From NCBI RefSeq assembly GCF_050296195.1, contig NZ_JBNKRB010000067.1: DNA of 64,000 nt, one strand, 5' to 3'. This document shows positions 1 to 7,507 of this stretch, piece after piece. Numbering within the stretch: position 1 is the stretch's first letter; each line of letters begins with the position of its first letter. Under the pieces are notes generated by a model. It was given only the letters and a program-made list of their open reading frames with translations, was not told where the DNA came from and did no database searches. The DNA comes from Gynuella sp050296195. GTDB lineage: Bacteria; Pseudomonadota; Gammaproteobacteria; Pseudomonadales; Natronospirillaceae. A program made the translations under genes and the position numbers.

Positions 1-1744
1 CATCCTCACCGAAATCCTCTATCTGTTGTTGCATCTGTTCGATCGTTGCATAAGCCCAAATACGTTCCAGTTCAGGATGCAGGTTAGCTGTGTCAGGAAA
101 GTTGAAGTGTGTGCTGTACTGCTTTGGCGTGCCTGATATTTTGCCTTCCAGGGTTACTTGTGCTTCGCCGTCACCCCAGTAATGACCTAGGACGATCAGT
201 TGCTGACCACGATAGAGTGAACCGATATCTTTGGGGGTTAGATCGGCAACTTTGATACCGCTGATTTTTAGCTTAACCCCATGCAGGGCCTGGTGAGTAA
301 CTTTACTTGAGGCCTCCAGGATTTTGCCAACGATGTCGTCACTGTTGGAAATACTGACCGCAAAACCGTTGGAATGGTGCGCCAGAGCTTCCAGCATCGG
401 ACGGTTGGCACTGTTACCCATTATGAAGGTAAAGAGGCGAACGTCTTTGGTTTTCAGCAGTTCCAGAAAGTGTTGTTGTGCTGTCTCACCCACGTTGGCG
501 ACACCGTCAGTGACCAGAATGATGGCGCTACTGCGGTCTGCCTCTAGTGAATTCAGTCCGAGTTTCAATCCTGCATAGAGATCCGTGCCATTCGTTGGCT
601 GTATTGAGTTCAGTTTCTGGCTGTAATTTACAATTGCTTCAGGTGTTGCGCTCACATAACCGTTAGTCAGCTCCCAGGCTCTGTCGTTAAACAGGATTAA
701 GCGGAAACGATCATTGGGGCGCATTTTGCCCAGGGCTTTTTCCACTCCAGCCGCAAGCGTTGCGTATTTGCCCTGCATTGAACCAGAAAGGTCGAGTATG
801 AAAAGCCAGTCGCTACCTTCGGTAATAGGTGCCAGGTCATCGCCGGGTGTTATGGTCATCATGAACGTGCCACGTTTGCTGGCATCGGGTTTGTAGGTCA
901 CCAGATCGACGCTGCCTGGCAGGCCTTCTTTCATGCGCCAGTAGACGAGGATGTCCTGATCCAATGTATGTACGACACCGGCATTGTTCTGTTGTGCTTC
1001 TGTAGTAATACCTTGTTCCTCGTTATCGGTGCTCCCTTTGGCCAGATGCACATGCCAGTCACCGTTGCTGTTCTGGCTGACCTGTGCCAGTGGTTGGTTG
1101 GGGACGCGAATAGCGCTGACGGGGTATGCCGAGCGGAGGGTGAGATCGAAACTGAAACTGTGGGTGACTTTGTCGTTGGCGGTCCAGAACGAAAGCTTTT
1201 CTTCGTCTACTCCCCCTTCTTCCAGTGGGTAGTTGTAACGACCGATGCCGGTATCAAGGTGGGCTGTCTGCAGATAGGTCAGACGGATGCGGGTGTCTTG
1301 TCCTGCACGTACGGGTGAAACTGAAATGTCGAAACTTTTATAACTGTGCTTCTCAGTAATGCCTGCATCACGCCCGGCCTGTTTCTCTTCCTCATACACT
1401 CTGCGTGCTTCTTGCTTCTCTAATACTTCTCCGGTTATCGGTTTGCCATCGATCCACATGGTAAATTCATTGACTGCACCGTGTGCTGGTACCGGGAATG
1501 AGTAGATTGCTTCGAGATCCTGCTGGTGAGGGTTGTGGAATACCTGTTCAACTGTGGTAACAACGTAGCCGTTCTCGACAATAACACTAACATGGTGGTC
1601 ACGTAACTCCAGGGCTGGCAGGGTGCCATCTGCTGGTGTGAGTAATCCTGCAGCGTTACTGGGCAGAGTGATAAAGCAGAGTAGCAGTGCAGTGGTAAAC
1701 ACAATGGTCTGCCAGAATCTATAGTCAGAGTTTCGTCCGTTCAT
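1..1744 (-). CDS. VIT and von Willebrand factor A domain protein (C-terminus beyond the window)
   Basis: The reading frame is open from an ATG at 1744 to the left edge, giving about 581 residues with no stop, so the gene is cut by the window. A hydrophobic segment at about residues 10-28 acts as signal peptide or anchor. A VIT (vault/inter-alpha-trypsin) domain follows at about residues 30-150. A vWA domain carries a complete MIDAS motif, DLSGS, with D318, S320 and S322, so it should bind a divalent metal and a ligand at the cell surface. Proteins of this architecture in marine proteobacteria often end in a sortase signal and sit beside a dedicated sortase, but that end is not visible here. 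The gene is divergent from a TetR regulator and shares an operator-bearing gap with it. Domain calls are confident; the biological role is unknown. Confidence 0.88.
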   Translation of the reverse strand, partial: MNGRNSDYRFWQTIVFTTALLLCFITLPSNAAGLLTPADGTLPALELRDHHVSVIVENGYVVTTVEQVFHNPHQQDLEAIYSFPVPAHGAVNEFTMWIDGKPITGEVLEKQEARRVYEEEKQAGRDAGITEKHSYKSFDISVSPVRAGQDTRIRLTYLQTAHLDTGIGRYNYPLEEGGVDEEKLSFWTANDKVTHSFSFDLTLRSAYPVSAIRVPNQPLAQVSQNSNGDWHVHLAKGSTDNEEQGITTEAQQNNAGVVHTLDQDILVYWRMKEGLPGSVDLVTYKPDASKRGTFMMTITPGDDLAPITEGSDWLFILDLSGSMQGKYATLAAGVEKALGKMRPNDRFRLILFNDRAWELTNGYVSATPEAIVNYSQKLNSIQPTNGTDLYAGLKLGLNSLEADRSSAIILVTDGVANVGETAQQHFLELLKTKDVRLFTFIMGNSANRPMLEALAHHSNGFAVSISNSDDIVGKILEASSKVTHQALHGVKLKISGIKVADLTPKDIGSLYRGQQLIVLGHYWGDGEAQVTLEGKISGTPKQYSTHFNFPDTANLHPELERIWAYATIEQMQQQIEDFGED

Positions 1745-1770
1745 GGTTTTATCCTTTATCTGGTTATTAA

Positions 1771-1783
1771 TAAACACTGTTTA
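1771..1783. promoter_or_regulatory. Palindromic operator candidate, site 1
   Basis: TAAACACTGTTTA is a perfect palindrome around one central base and lies 27 bases upstream of the VIT/vWA start codon. A near-identical copy occurs at 1826-1838. Two matching palindromes in a gap between a TetR gene and its divergent neighbour are the usual sign of autoregulation plus control of the neighbour. Binding itself is inferred. Confidence 0.6.
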
Positions 1784-1801
1784 GTTAATGCGCTAAATAA
1801 A

Positions 1802-1817
1802 GGAGGTTTGATCCTCC
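1802..1817. promoter_or_regulatory. Short inverted repeat between the two operator copies
   Basis: GGAGG and CCTCC flank a six-base loop (TTTGAT), midway between the two palindromes. It may form a small hairpin in a transcript, or may simply mask or expose a GGAGG sequence. No T-run follows, so it is not an obvious terminator. Function is unknown. Confidence 0.3.
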
Positions 1818-1825
1818 AGTAATTA

Positions 1826-1838
1826 TGAACAGTGTTTA
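1826..1838. promoter_or_regulatory. Palindromic operator candidate, site 2
   Basis: TGAACAGTGTTTA differs from the reverse complement of site 1 (1771-1783) at one base. It lies 72 bases upstream of the preferred TetR start at 1910 and overlaps a possible GTG start at 1832, which argues that the GTG is not used for translation. Confidence 0.58.
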
Positions 1839-1909
1839 GTTATTTATATCAAGCAATTAAACGATGTTCAATATATACTTTAAAAAAATATCATCCCACA
1901 GGATTAGCA

Positions 1910-2509
1910 ATGGCAAGACGAAGCGATCACAGCCGTGAAGAGATCAAGGAAATGGCCCTCGAAGCTGCGGTCAATATCCTGGAAAACGAGGGTAGTAAGG
2001 GGATTAGTGCGCGTAATGTTGCTAAAGCTATCGGCTATACTGTTGGCACGTTATATCTGGTGTTCGAAAACCAGCGCGATATGCTGCTGCACCTTAATGC
2101 CCTGAGCTTGGACGATTTGGATGCCTGGCTCGAAGAACATACTGGCTCTGGCGTTACTCCGGCTGAAAACCTTCTGCAACTGGCCGATGCCTATATCAGT
2201 TACGCAATTGAAAAAAGCGCTCGCTGGAACCTGCTGTTCGAGATTCTGGTGGATGAGACTAACGAACTGCCTGATTGGTATATGGTGCGCCTTGGTCGCC
2301 TTTTTGGTCGTGTGGAATCAGTCCTCTCCCCACTGGCGAAGCAACATGGTGAGCTGGAAATACAACGTGCGGCTCGGGTTTTATGGGCGGGAGTGCATGG
2401 TATTTGTATGTTGAAGATACGTCAGCGGCTCACCCTGGCTGGTGGTCAAACTCCTAACGAAATGGCGAAGATGCTGGTCGATAATTTTCTGGAAGGCTTT
2501 GGTAAATAG
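1910..2509 (+). CDS. TetR/AcrR family transcriptional regulator
   Basis: A 199-residue protein with the TetR layout: an N-terminal helix-turn-helix (about residues 10-55, including the segment AKAIGYTVGTLYLVF) and an all-helical C-terminal ligand/dimer domain that looks like the WHG type. The frame is open further up to a GTG at 1832, but that codon lies inside a palindromic operator and would add about 26 atypical residues; the ATG at 1910 is preceded by AGGA and gives a normal TetR length. The gene is divergent from the VIT/vWA gene and probably represses it and itself through the paired palindromes. The inducer cannot be predicted from sequence. Confidence 0.9.
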   Translation: MARRSDHSREEIKEMALEAAVNILENEGSKGISARNVAKAIGYTVGTLYLVFENQRDMLLHLNALSLDDLDAWLEEHTGSGVTPAENLLQLADAYISYAIEKSARWNLLFEILVDETNELPDWYMVRLGRLFGRVESVLSPLAKQHGELEIQRAARVLWAGVHGICMLKIRQRLTLAGGQTPNEMAKMLVDNFLEGFGK

Positions 2510-2850
2510 CTATGACCATTTGGAGGGAACAATAAGGAGTATCTAAGCGTCGAAGTTAAGATAGTGGGAGTCAAAAAAGCGACCATTCCTACAAAATTAA
2601 GGCGCTGATCTCGAGCGTTGTTTATCAAAGAATTTGGGGCGACTGTTTGTTAGTGAAGGCGGTTGGAATTGAGCCCGTTTCCGAGTAACACAATAGCTCC
2701 TCAGTTTTGCACTATTCTATGTAAATCAGTTGGGTAATGTTTTCGTTGGCAAGAACAAACGCAAGAGGTCGTTTATCTGAAAGGAAGTGCGCTTTACCAT
2801 GAGACAAACATAAACGTAGTCAACTTATGGTCATTTAAAGGCAAGGAAAA
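2510..2850. other. Gap with no recognisable gene
   Basis: About 340 bases between the tetR stop and the tmRNA terminator. I see no coding frame with a plausible ribosome binding site, no tRNA, and no second copy of the tmRNA 3' end that would mark an integrated element. Confidence 0.6.
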
Positions 2851-2885
2851 ATAAAAAACCCTAACAAAATCAATCTGTTAGGGTT
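2851..2885 (-). terminator. Intrinsic terminator of ssrA
   Basis: AACCCTAACA (2857-2866) and TGTTAGGGTT (2876-2885) form a 10 bp stem with a nine-base loop. On the minus strand it is followed by a run of six T. It lies just past the CCA end of the tmRNA and matches a strong Rho-independent terminator. Confidence 0.88.
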
Positions 2886-2892
2886 CTTGAAT

Positions 2893-3275
2893 TGGTGGAG
2901 ACGGCGGGAATTGAACCCGCGTCCGCAAATTCTCCACTCTCGGTCCTACATGTGTAGCCTCTTCTTTAATTTACCGGTTACGTTTCCGAAGGGCAGGAGC
3001 GTAACCGGGAGCCTGGGATTAAGGTTTAACAGCTCTGGCCCAGACAACCTTTGCTGCGATCCTGAATTATTGACAGTCAGTAGGCGCCGTTCAGGCACAG
3101 GCCAGTGACCGCCGGGTAGCTAATTGACCCAGTTTTGAGGGTTTATGCTGCTAGAGCACCCTCGAAGTTGTCATCATTTGCAACTATTGTTTTGCAGCTT
3201 TGGATTTACGTGATTCGCTACCATCACGACATGCACCTTGAGCTTTGTAATCCACGTCGAAACCTTTTCGTCCCC
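2893..3275 (-). ncRNA. ssrA: Transfer-messenger RNA (tmRNA)
   Basis: tmRNA rescues ribosomes stalled on broken mRNAs and tags the product for proteolysis, together with SmpB encoded next door. The 3' end has a T-arm (GGTTCAATTCC) and an encoded CCA at 2893-2895. The 5' GGGGACG pairs with CGTCTCC to close the seven-base-pair acceptor stem, placing the 5' end near 3275. The tag frame begins at the resume codon GCA and reads ANDDNFEGALAA followed by TAA: twelve encoded residues instead of the usual ten, with the standard ALAA degron at the end. The length of about 383 bases is normal. The small plus-strand frame across this RNA is an artefact of the T-arm. Confidence 0.95.
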
Positions 3276-3353
3276 GTATTCTTTACTGCTCAATGCCGGC
3301 TGATCTAGCTTGCCGGTTGCCCTCTTCAATGAAGGGGGCGTAGTTATAGTGGT

Positions 3354-3830
3354 TTATACGTGATGTTTCAAGACTCTTTCTTTTTGTCTGTTCCATTCAC
3401 GCTCTTTTATGGTTTCCCGTTTGTCATGAAGTTTTTTGCCTTTAACCAGAGCAATCTCGCATTTCACATACTGTTTGCTCCAGTGTAGATCCAGTGCGAC
3501 GATGGTGTAGCCACTTTGTTCTGAGGCTGCCTTATACTTGTCTATCTGCTTGCGATGCATCAGTATTTTGCGATCACGTACCGGATTTGCCACAACGTGT
3601 GTGGAGGCTGTGCTGAGAGGGCTGATGTGAGCACCCACTAACCATGCTTCATCGTGATTAAATATGACATAGGAATCCCGCAGTTGCGCTTTTCCTGCCC
3701 GGAGGCTTTTCAGCTCCCATCCAGACAGGGCAAGGCCTGCTTCTATTTTGTCTTCAATGTGATAGTCGTGGCGGGCTTTTTTGTTTTGTGCAATCAGCCG
3801 CCCGGTATTATGAGATTTTGTCTTTGCCAT
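3354..3830 (-). CDS. smpB: SsrA-binding protein SmpB
   Basis: A 158-residue protein of family-typical length. It binds the tRNA-like part of tmRNA and guides it into the stalled ribosome A site. The N-terminal segment (NKKARHDYHIEDKIEAG, then GWELKSLRAGK) is the conserved SmpB beta-barrel signature, and the basic C-terminal tail (REWNRQKERVLKHHV) is the helix that enters the empty mRNA channel. It lies upstream of ssrA on the same strand with about 80 bases between, the classical linkage. An imperfect hairpin (about 3319-3339) lies in that gap but has no T-run, so read-through into ssrA is possible. Confidence 0.97.
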   Translation of the reverse strand: MAKTKSHNTGRLIAQNKKARHDYHIEDKIEAGLALSGWELKSLRAGKAQLRDSYVIFNHDEAWLVGAHISPLSTASTHVVANPVRDRKILMHRKQIDKYKAASEQSGYTIVALDLHWSKQYVKCEIALVKGKKLHDKRETIKEREWNRQKERVLKHHV

Positions 3831-3891
3831 AGGTGAAGTATAAGGGCTAACTTTCTGTTATTCATAGCTTTTTCTAAATCAGGAGCTTTTT

Positions 3892-5322
3892 TTGGTTTTT
3901 GGACACTACCAGTATGAACGTTTCAGCTACCGATGGGTCATGTTGCTGGCGATTTCAGGTTCGGCTATAGGCTTCAGTAATCTGCTTAATTTTCCGATTC
4001 TGGTCGGAAGTGAGGGGGGCGGCGCATTTCTGGTTCTTTATCTAGGCTGCAAGTTTTTAGTGGCTATCCCCGTCGTGATGGCAGAAATGGCATTGGCGAG
4101 GCGGTCTCGTCAGAGTCCTGTGTATGGGATGGAAGCTATGGTGCTGGAGAGTCATGGGCATCGTATTTGGGCGCTGGTGGGACATTTTTCGGTGTTGGCG
4201 GGTATTTTAACGGCGGCGGTTTATTTGGTTGTATCATCCTGGGCTGCGGCTTATTTCTGGCATTGGCTGGATTTGTCGGATATTCGTCAACCTGATCATT
4301 TTTTAAGGTATTTCTTTCACCTAATGAGTGATGCTGATGGGTTGATTCATATTCAGGCGATCATTATCGCGTTTCTGATTATTGTCACCGCTCTGGGGCT
4401 AAAGGCGGGTTATCAGCCTGTGGTCGTGCTAATGGTACCTGCGTTGTTGCTTGCGGTGGTTTTCATGGGCGGTAGTGTTGTAAACAGTGCGGATTTGGGA
4501 TACGCCGCAAAGAAGATTTTTGCCTGGCGTACTTCGGATATCAGCTGGCAGTCGGTGTTGCTAGCTATCCGGCAGTCGTTCTATACCTTGGGTATCGGTG
4601 TTGGGGCCATATGGGCATGTGGTTCTTTTATGGATAAGGGGCAGTCGATCGGATGGGCAGGTATTACTGTGGCGTTGTCAGATCTCATTGTCAGCATTGC
4701 AGTGGCATTTTTTGTTTGGGGTCATATTGGTCAGGCTCTGGAGGAAGGTAATGAAGTGGTCCTGCTGTTTCAGTGGTTGCCCAGTCATCTGAGTTATTTC
4801 TGGGGGCTAATCTTTTGGGGGTTTATGCTGCTGTCAGGTATAACCTCTGCATTGTTTCTGTTGGAACCAGGGACTCGTATGATGGTTGAACGTTTTCATC
4901 TGAACAGGACTATCGCTGCGAGCATTGTGGGGATGCTGGTTTTGTTACTGGCCTGGATGGGGCAGCTTTCATTTGGTCGCCTCGCTGGTTGGTTTTGGTA
5001 TGGTATGACAATTTATGAAAGCCTGGTGTTTATCTCTTCGACATTACTGGTTCCGTTAGTGGGGTTTATGATGGCTTTATTTGTCGGTTGGGTAATGTTG
5101 CCAGGAGAGCTGATTGAAGAGATTCGACCATCGCACCCCATACGGTATGCCCTCTGGCGTCAGGCTCTTCGCTTTGTTTCCATCGTGGCTATCCTGCTGC
5201 TATTCTTCGCTTCCCTTGAACAGTACCTGTTATTAAAACCAGATATGATTCTGTTGCTGGTGTTGTGTGTTGGGGTTCTGTTGGTTGGCATTCGCAAGAT
5301 TTATTTGGAGTTTAGGCGTTAA
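3892..5322 (+). CDS. Sodium-dependent transporter of the neurotransmitter:sodium symporter (NSS) family
   Basis: A 476-residue, very hydrophobic inner-membrane protein with about eleven to twelve predicted helices. The first helix pair carries the NSS signature in the form GSAIGFSNLLNFP followed by GSEGGGAFLVLYL, corresponding to the sodium- and substrate-binding unwound helix of LeuT-like carriers. Bacterial members import amino acids or related amines with sodium; the substrate here cannot be deduced. The likely start is TTG at 3892, six bases after a clear AGGAG; no ATG in frame offers a better site. It overlaps ratA by one base (TAATG) and may be co-transcribed with ratA and rnfH. Confidence 0.88.
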   Translation: MVFGHYQYERFSYRWVMLLAISGSAIGFSNLLNFPILVGSEGGGAFLVLYLGCKFLVAIPVVMAEMALARRSRQSPVYGMEAMVLESHGHRIWALVGHFSVLAGILTAAVYLVVSSWAAAYFWHWLDLSDIRQPDHFLRYFFHLMSDADGLIHIQAIIIAFLIIVTALGLKAGYQPVVVLMVPALLLAVVFMGGSVVNSADLGYAAKKIFAWRTSDISWQSVLLAIRQSFYTLGIGVGAIWACGSFMDKGQSIGWAGITVALSDLIVSIAVAFFVWGHIGQALEEGNEVVLLFQWLPSHLSYFWGLIFWGFMLLSGITSALFLLEPGTRMMVERFHLNRTIAASIVGMLVLLLAWMGQLSFGRLAGWFWYGMTIYESLVFISSTLLVPLVGFMMALFVGWVMLPGELIEEIRPSHPIRYALWRQALRFVSIVAILLLFFASLEQYLLLKPDMILLLVLCVGVLLVGIRKIYLEFRR

Positions 5323-5756
5323 TGGCCGTAGTGATTGATCGTTCCGCATTGGTCAGGTATTCACCATTGCAGATGTATACCTTGGTCAATGATGTGGCCA
5401 GATACCCTGAGTTTTTGGATGGGGTCGCCAGTACCCAGGTGTTTGAACAGTCTGAATCGCACATGCTGGCTGAACTGGTGTTGTCCAAGTTAGGGGTTAG
5501 AGTGGTTTTGGTAACCCGCAACACGCTGGTGACTGCAGAGGTTATAACGTTGCAGCTTGAAAAAGGGCCTTTTAAAAACCTGGTTGGAGAGTGGCATTTT
5601 AGACCGTTGGGTGAGAGCGGATGCAAAGTCAGTCTTCATTTGGTATTTGAACCTGAAAACAAGTTGTTAGGGAAGGCTGTCGGTACTGTGATGTCGCAGA
5701 TCGGAGGGCAGTTGGTAAGTAGTTTTTGTCAAAGAGCGGATCAGATCTATGGCTGA
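5322..5756 (+). CDS. ratA: RatA-like START/SRPBCC domain protein (ubiquinone-binding family)
   Basis: A 144-residue protein that is essentially one helix-grip (START, SRPBCC) domain. The run MAVVIDRSALVRYSPLQMYT and the motif DVARYPEFLDG are typical of the RatA/COQ10-like family. In E. coli, RatA was described as interfering with 70S ribosome assembly; other members are lipid-quinone carriers linked to respiration. Sequence alone does not separate these roles. It overlaps the transporter stop by one base and the next gene by eight bases, so it is translationally coupled to rnfH, the widespread arrangement. Confidence 0.9.
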   Translation: MAVVIDRSALVRYSPLQMYTLVNDVARYPEFLDGVASTQVFEQSESHMLAELVLSKLGVRVVLVTRNTLVTAEVITLQLEKGPFKNLVGEWHFRPLGESGCKVSLHLVFEPENKLLGKAVGTVMSQIGGQLVSSFCQRADQIYG

Positions 5757-6051
5757 AGAGTTTTCGATTGAGGTTGTGTACGGAACTTCGCAAAAACAAA
5801 AAATTATTACGGTTCAGGTCGATGATGAAACCACGGTATTTGACGCAGCGGTAAAAAGCGGGATTGACAGGGAATTTCCGGAAATTGAATTTGAAAGCCA
5901 GGCTATGGGGATATTTGGTAAACGAGTAGCAAAGCCGAAGGTTCAGCGGGTACAGAAAGGCCAGCGTATTGAGCTATACCGGCCGCTACTGATAGATCCA
6001 AAACAGGCCCGTGCTAATCGGGCTGCCAAAAAGGCCCGTGATGAAGAATAA
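5749..6051 (+). CDS. rnfH: RnfH family ubiquitin-like protein
   Basis: A 100-residue protein with the RnfH/RatB beta-grasp fold: the start EFSIEVVYGTSQKQ, the centre GIFGKRVAKPKVQRVQKGQRIELYRPL and the highly basic tail (DPKQARANRAAKKARDEE) are all family features. It overlaps ratA by eight bases, as in many gammaproteobacteria. The molecular role is unsettled; it is often listed as the antitoxin-like partner of RatA, but that is not demonstrated by sequence. Confidence 0.92.
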   Translation: MAEEFSIEVVYGTSQKQKIITVQVDDETTVFDAAVKSGIDREFPEIEFESQAMGIFGKRVAKPKVQRVQKGQRIELYRPLLIDPKQARANRAAKKARDEE

Positions 6052-6074
6052 ATTCAGGTTCGGGCATTCTTGTA

Positions 6075-6401
6075 TTACAGGTCATCTTCGCTGAACTCAG
6101 ATTCTCCATTGATCGTGCTGAGCAGTCCATTCTTGAAGGTTAGTGTGATGGTTTGTTCCGTTGTAGCCTGACCGCCCACGGTGTTCCGATAGTAATACAG
6201 CCATTCATCGGGAGTTATGTCTGTATTCAGGACTGGAGTACCCATAATAAATTTCACCTGTTCGGGCGTCATGCCTGGCTCCAGTTGGGCAAGCATTTCT
6301 TTGGATACTAGGTTTCCTTGTGGTACTTCAACGTGGTAAGGGGCGAGAATGCAGCCGGTTAATAAACAGACTGTGAGTAAGGTTATAAAGAAAATTCGCA
6401 T
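6075..6401 (-). CDS. bamE: Outer membrane assembly lipoprotein BamE (OmlA/SmpA)
   Basis: A 108-residue lipoprotein of the BAM complex, which folds beta-barrel proteins into the outer membrane. The signal peptide ends in the lipobox LTGC, with the lipidated cysteine at about residue 17. The mature part carries the BamE core: GNLVSKEMLAQLEPGMTPEQV, then FIMGTP, then WLYYYRN. It converges with rnfH and is divergent from fur; its predicted -10 (TATTAT on the minus strand at about 6436-6441) overlaps the fur -10. Confidence 0.95.
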   Translation of the reverse strand: MRIFFITLLTVCLLTGCILAPYHVEVPQGNLVSKEMLAQLEPGMTPEQVKFIMGTPVLNTDITPDEWLYYYRNTVGGQATTEQTITLTFKNGLLSTINGESEFSEDDL

Positions 6402-6412
6402 TCGCTAAATCT

Positions 6413-6440
6413 TTGACTCAAAAATTGAAGGGTCCATAAT
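6413..6440 (+). promoter_or_regulatory. Predicted sigma-70 promoter of fur, overlapping the bamE promoter
   Basis: TTGACT (6413-6418) and CATAAT (6435-6440) are separated by 16 bases and lie 37 bases before the fur start. On the opposite strand TATTAT at 6436-6441 can serve as -10 of bamE, so the two promoters face each other over the same bases. I see no perfect Fur box. Confidence 0.55.
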
Positions 6441-6476
6441 ACCGTCATCATATGGGAACTAGAAGAGTATAAAGTC

Positions 6477-6887
6477 ATGACACAGGACAAGCCTAAAGAA
6501 TTACGTAAACTTGGTTTAAAGGTTACCGTGCCCAGGCTGAAGATTCTGCAGATGCTTGAAGAATCTGAAAACCGCCATATGAGCGCCGAAGATGTGTATA
6601 AGTCGTTTCTTGAGTCTGGAGAAGATGTGGGGCTGGCGACTGTGTACCGGGTTTTGACCCAATTTGAGAGTGCAGGGCTGGTAACCAAGCATAATTTTGA
6701 TGGCGGGCATTCTGTATTTGAGTTGGCCGATGGTGATCATCATGACCATATGGTTTGTATTGATTCTGGTGAAGTGATTGAGTTCGTTGATGAAGAAATC
6801 GAGGCTTTACAGAAACGGATTGCAGATAAATACGGTTATGACCTGATTGATCATAATCTGGTGTTATACGTCAAACCCAGAGGTTGA
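6477..6887 (+). CDS. fur: Ferric uptake regulator Fur
   Basis: A 136-residue iron-responsive repressor. The N-terminal winged helix (KELRKLGLKVTVPRLKIL, then EDVGLATVYRVLTQFESAGLV) binds DNA. The metal site motif is HHDHMVCIDSGEVIEF: the first zinc cysteine is present but the second position of the E. coli CxxC pair is Ser, and the C-terminal cysteines are missing (the protein ends YVKPRG). This is the short Pseudomonas-type Fur, not a truncation. It lies beside bamE as in pseudomonads. In Pseudomonas recN would follow; here a thioredoxin and a MATE gene lie between. Confidence 0.97.
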   Translation: MTQDKPKELRKLGLKVTVPRLKILQMLEESENRHMSAEDVYKSFLESGEDVGLATVYRVLTQFESAGLVTKHNFDGGHSVFELADGDHHDHMVCIDSGEVIEFVDEEIEALQKRIADKYGYDLIDHNLVLYVKPRG

Positions 6888-7014
6888 TTAGTATCAAAAC
6901 ATTATTTTTTAGTACTTCGTGAATACCCTCTCAAATTCTATCAAATGCATTATATGAGAAAAAAAACAATGTGTTAGGCTTGTGTATATGTATTGGAATT
7001 TGGGATTTAAATTA

Positions 7015-7503
7015 ATGAAAAAGTTAGCTATTGCGTTCTTTTTGTTGCTGTCGGCTTCTTGGTCTCTGGCTTTGTCTGAAGGGGATAGTGCGCCGTTGTT
7101 TAAGGCAAAATCTTTGACCGGTGGTAATGTTGTTGAGTTACGAAGCTTTCGCGGTAAGGTGGTTTATCTGGATTTTTGGGCTTCCTGGTGTGGGCCGTGT
7201 CGAAAATCACTCCCAGAGCTCAATAAGCTGAGAGCCGAATTGGCTGGTCGTGATTTTGAGGTTGTCGCAGTGAATTTGGACGAAAATGCTGAGGATGGTC
7301 TCGGGTTTCTGAAGCAATTCCCTGTGGATTACCCGATTGCAGCGGATAGTTCAGGAAAACTACCAGAGGCTTATGGTGTAGAGGCGATGCCAACTTCCTA
7401 TATTATTGATCAGCAGGGAGTGGTTAGAATGGTTCACGCTGGTTATCGTGATGGCGACATTGCAGAAATCAAAGCTAAGGTCTTACAGCTTCTTAAAAAA
7501 TAA
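7015..7503 (+). CDS. TlpA/ResA-like periplasmic thioredoxin
   Basis: A 162-residue protein from the ATG at 7015, which begins a clean signal peptide (MKKLAIAFFLLLSASWSLA). The frame is open to a GTG at 6982, but that would put eleven extra residues before the signal. The mature protein is a TlpA/AhpC-TSA-type thioredoxin fold with the active site WASWCGPC and a cis-proline region AMPTSYIID. It probably reduces disulfides in the periplasm, for instance in cytochrome c maturation or as a general reductant; the electron donor is not encoded nearby. It converges with the MATE gene, with only four bases between the two stop codons. Confidence 0.9.
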   Translation: MKKLAIAFFLLLSASWSLALSEGDSAPLFKAKSLTGGNVVELRSFRGKVVYLDFWASWCGPCRKSLPELNKLRAELAGRDFEVVAVNLDENAEDGLGFLKQFPVDYPIAADSSGKLPEAYGVEAMPTSYIIDQQGVVRMVHAGYRDGDIAEIKAKVLQLLKK

Positions 7504-7507
7504 TTTT

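Noticed and set aside
1435..1704. Minus-strand 89-residue frame
   Set aside because: Out-of-phase shadow of the VIT/vWA gene, whose frame is continuous from 1744 to the left edge.
2510..2850. Possible integrated element at the tmRNA 3' end
   Set aside because: tmRNA 3' ends are common integration sites, but no integrase gene and no repeated copy of the 3' end are found nearby.
2887..3108. Plus-strand 73-residue frame
   Set aside because: It lies entirely on the antisense strand of ssrA; its start (WWRRRELNPRP) is the well-known artefact of translating the tmRNA T-arm.
6477..6887. Fur lacking the second zinc-site cysteines as a truncation
   Set aside because: The same short C-terminus occurs in Pseudomonas Fur, so this is a subfamily feature.
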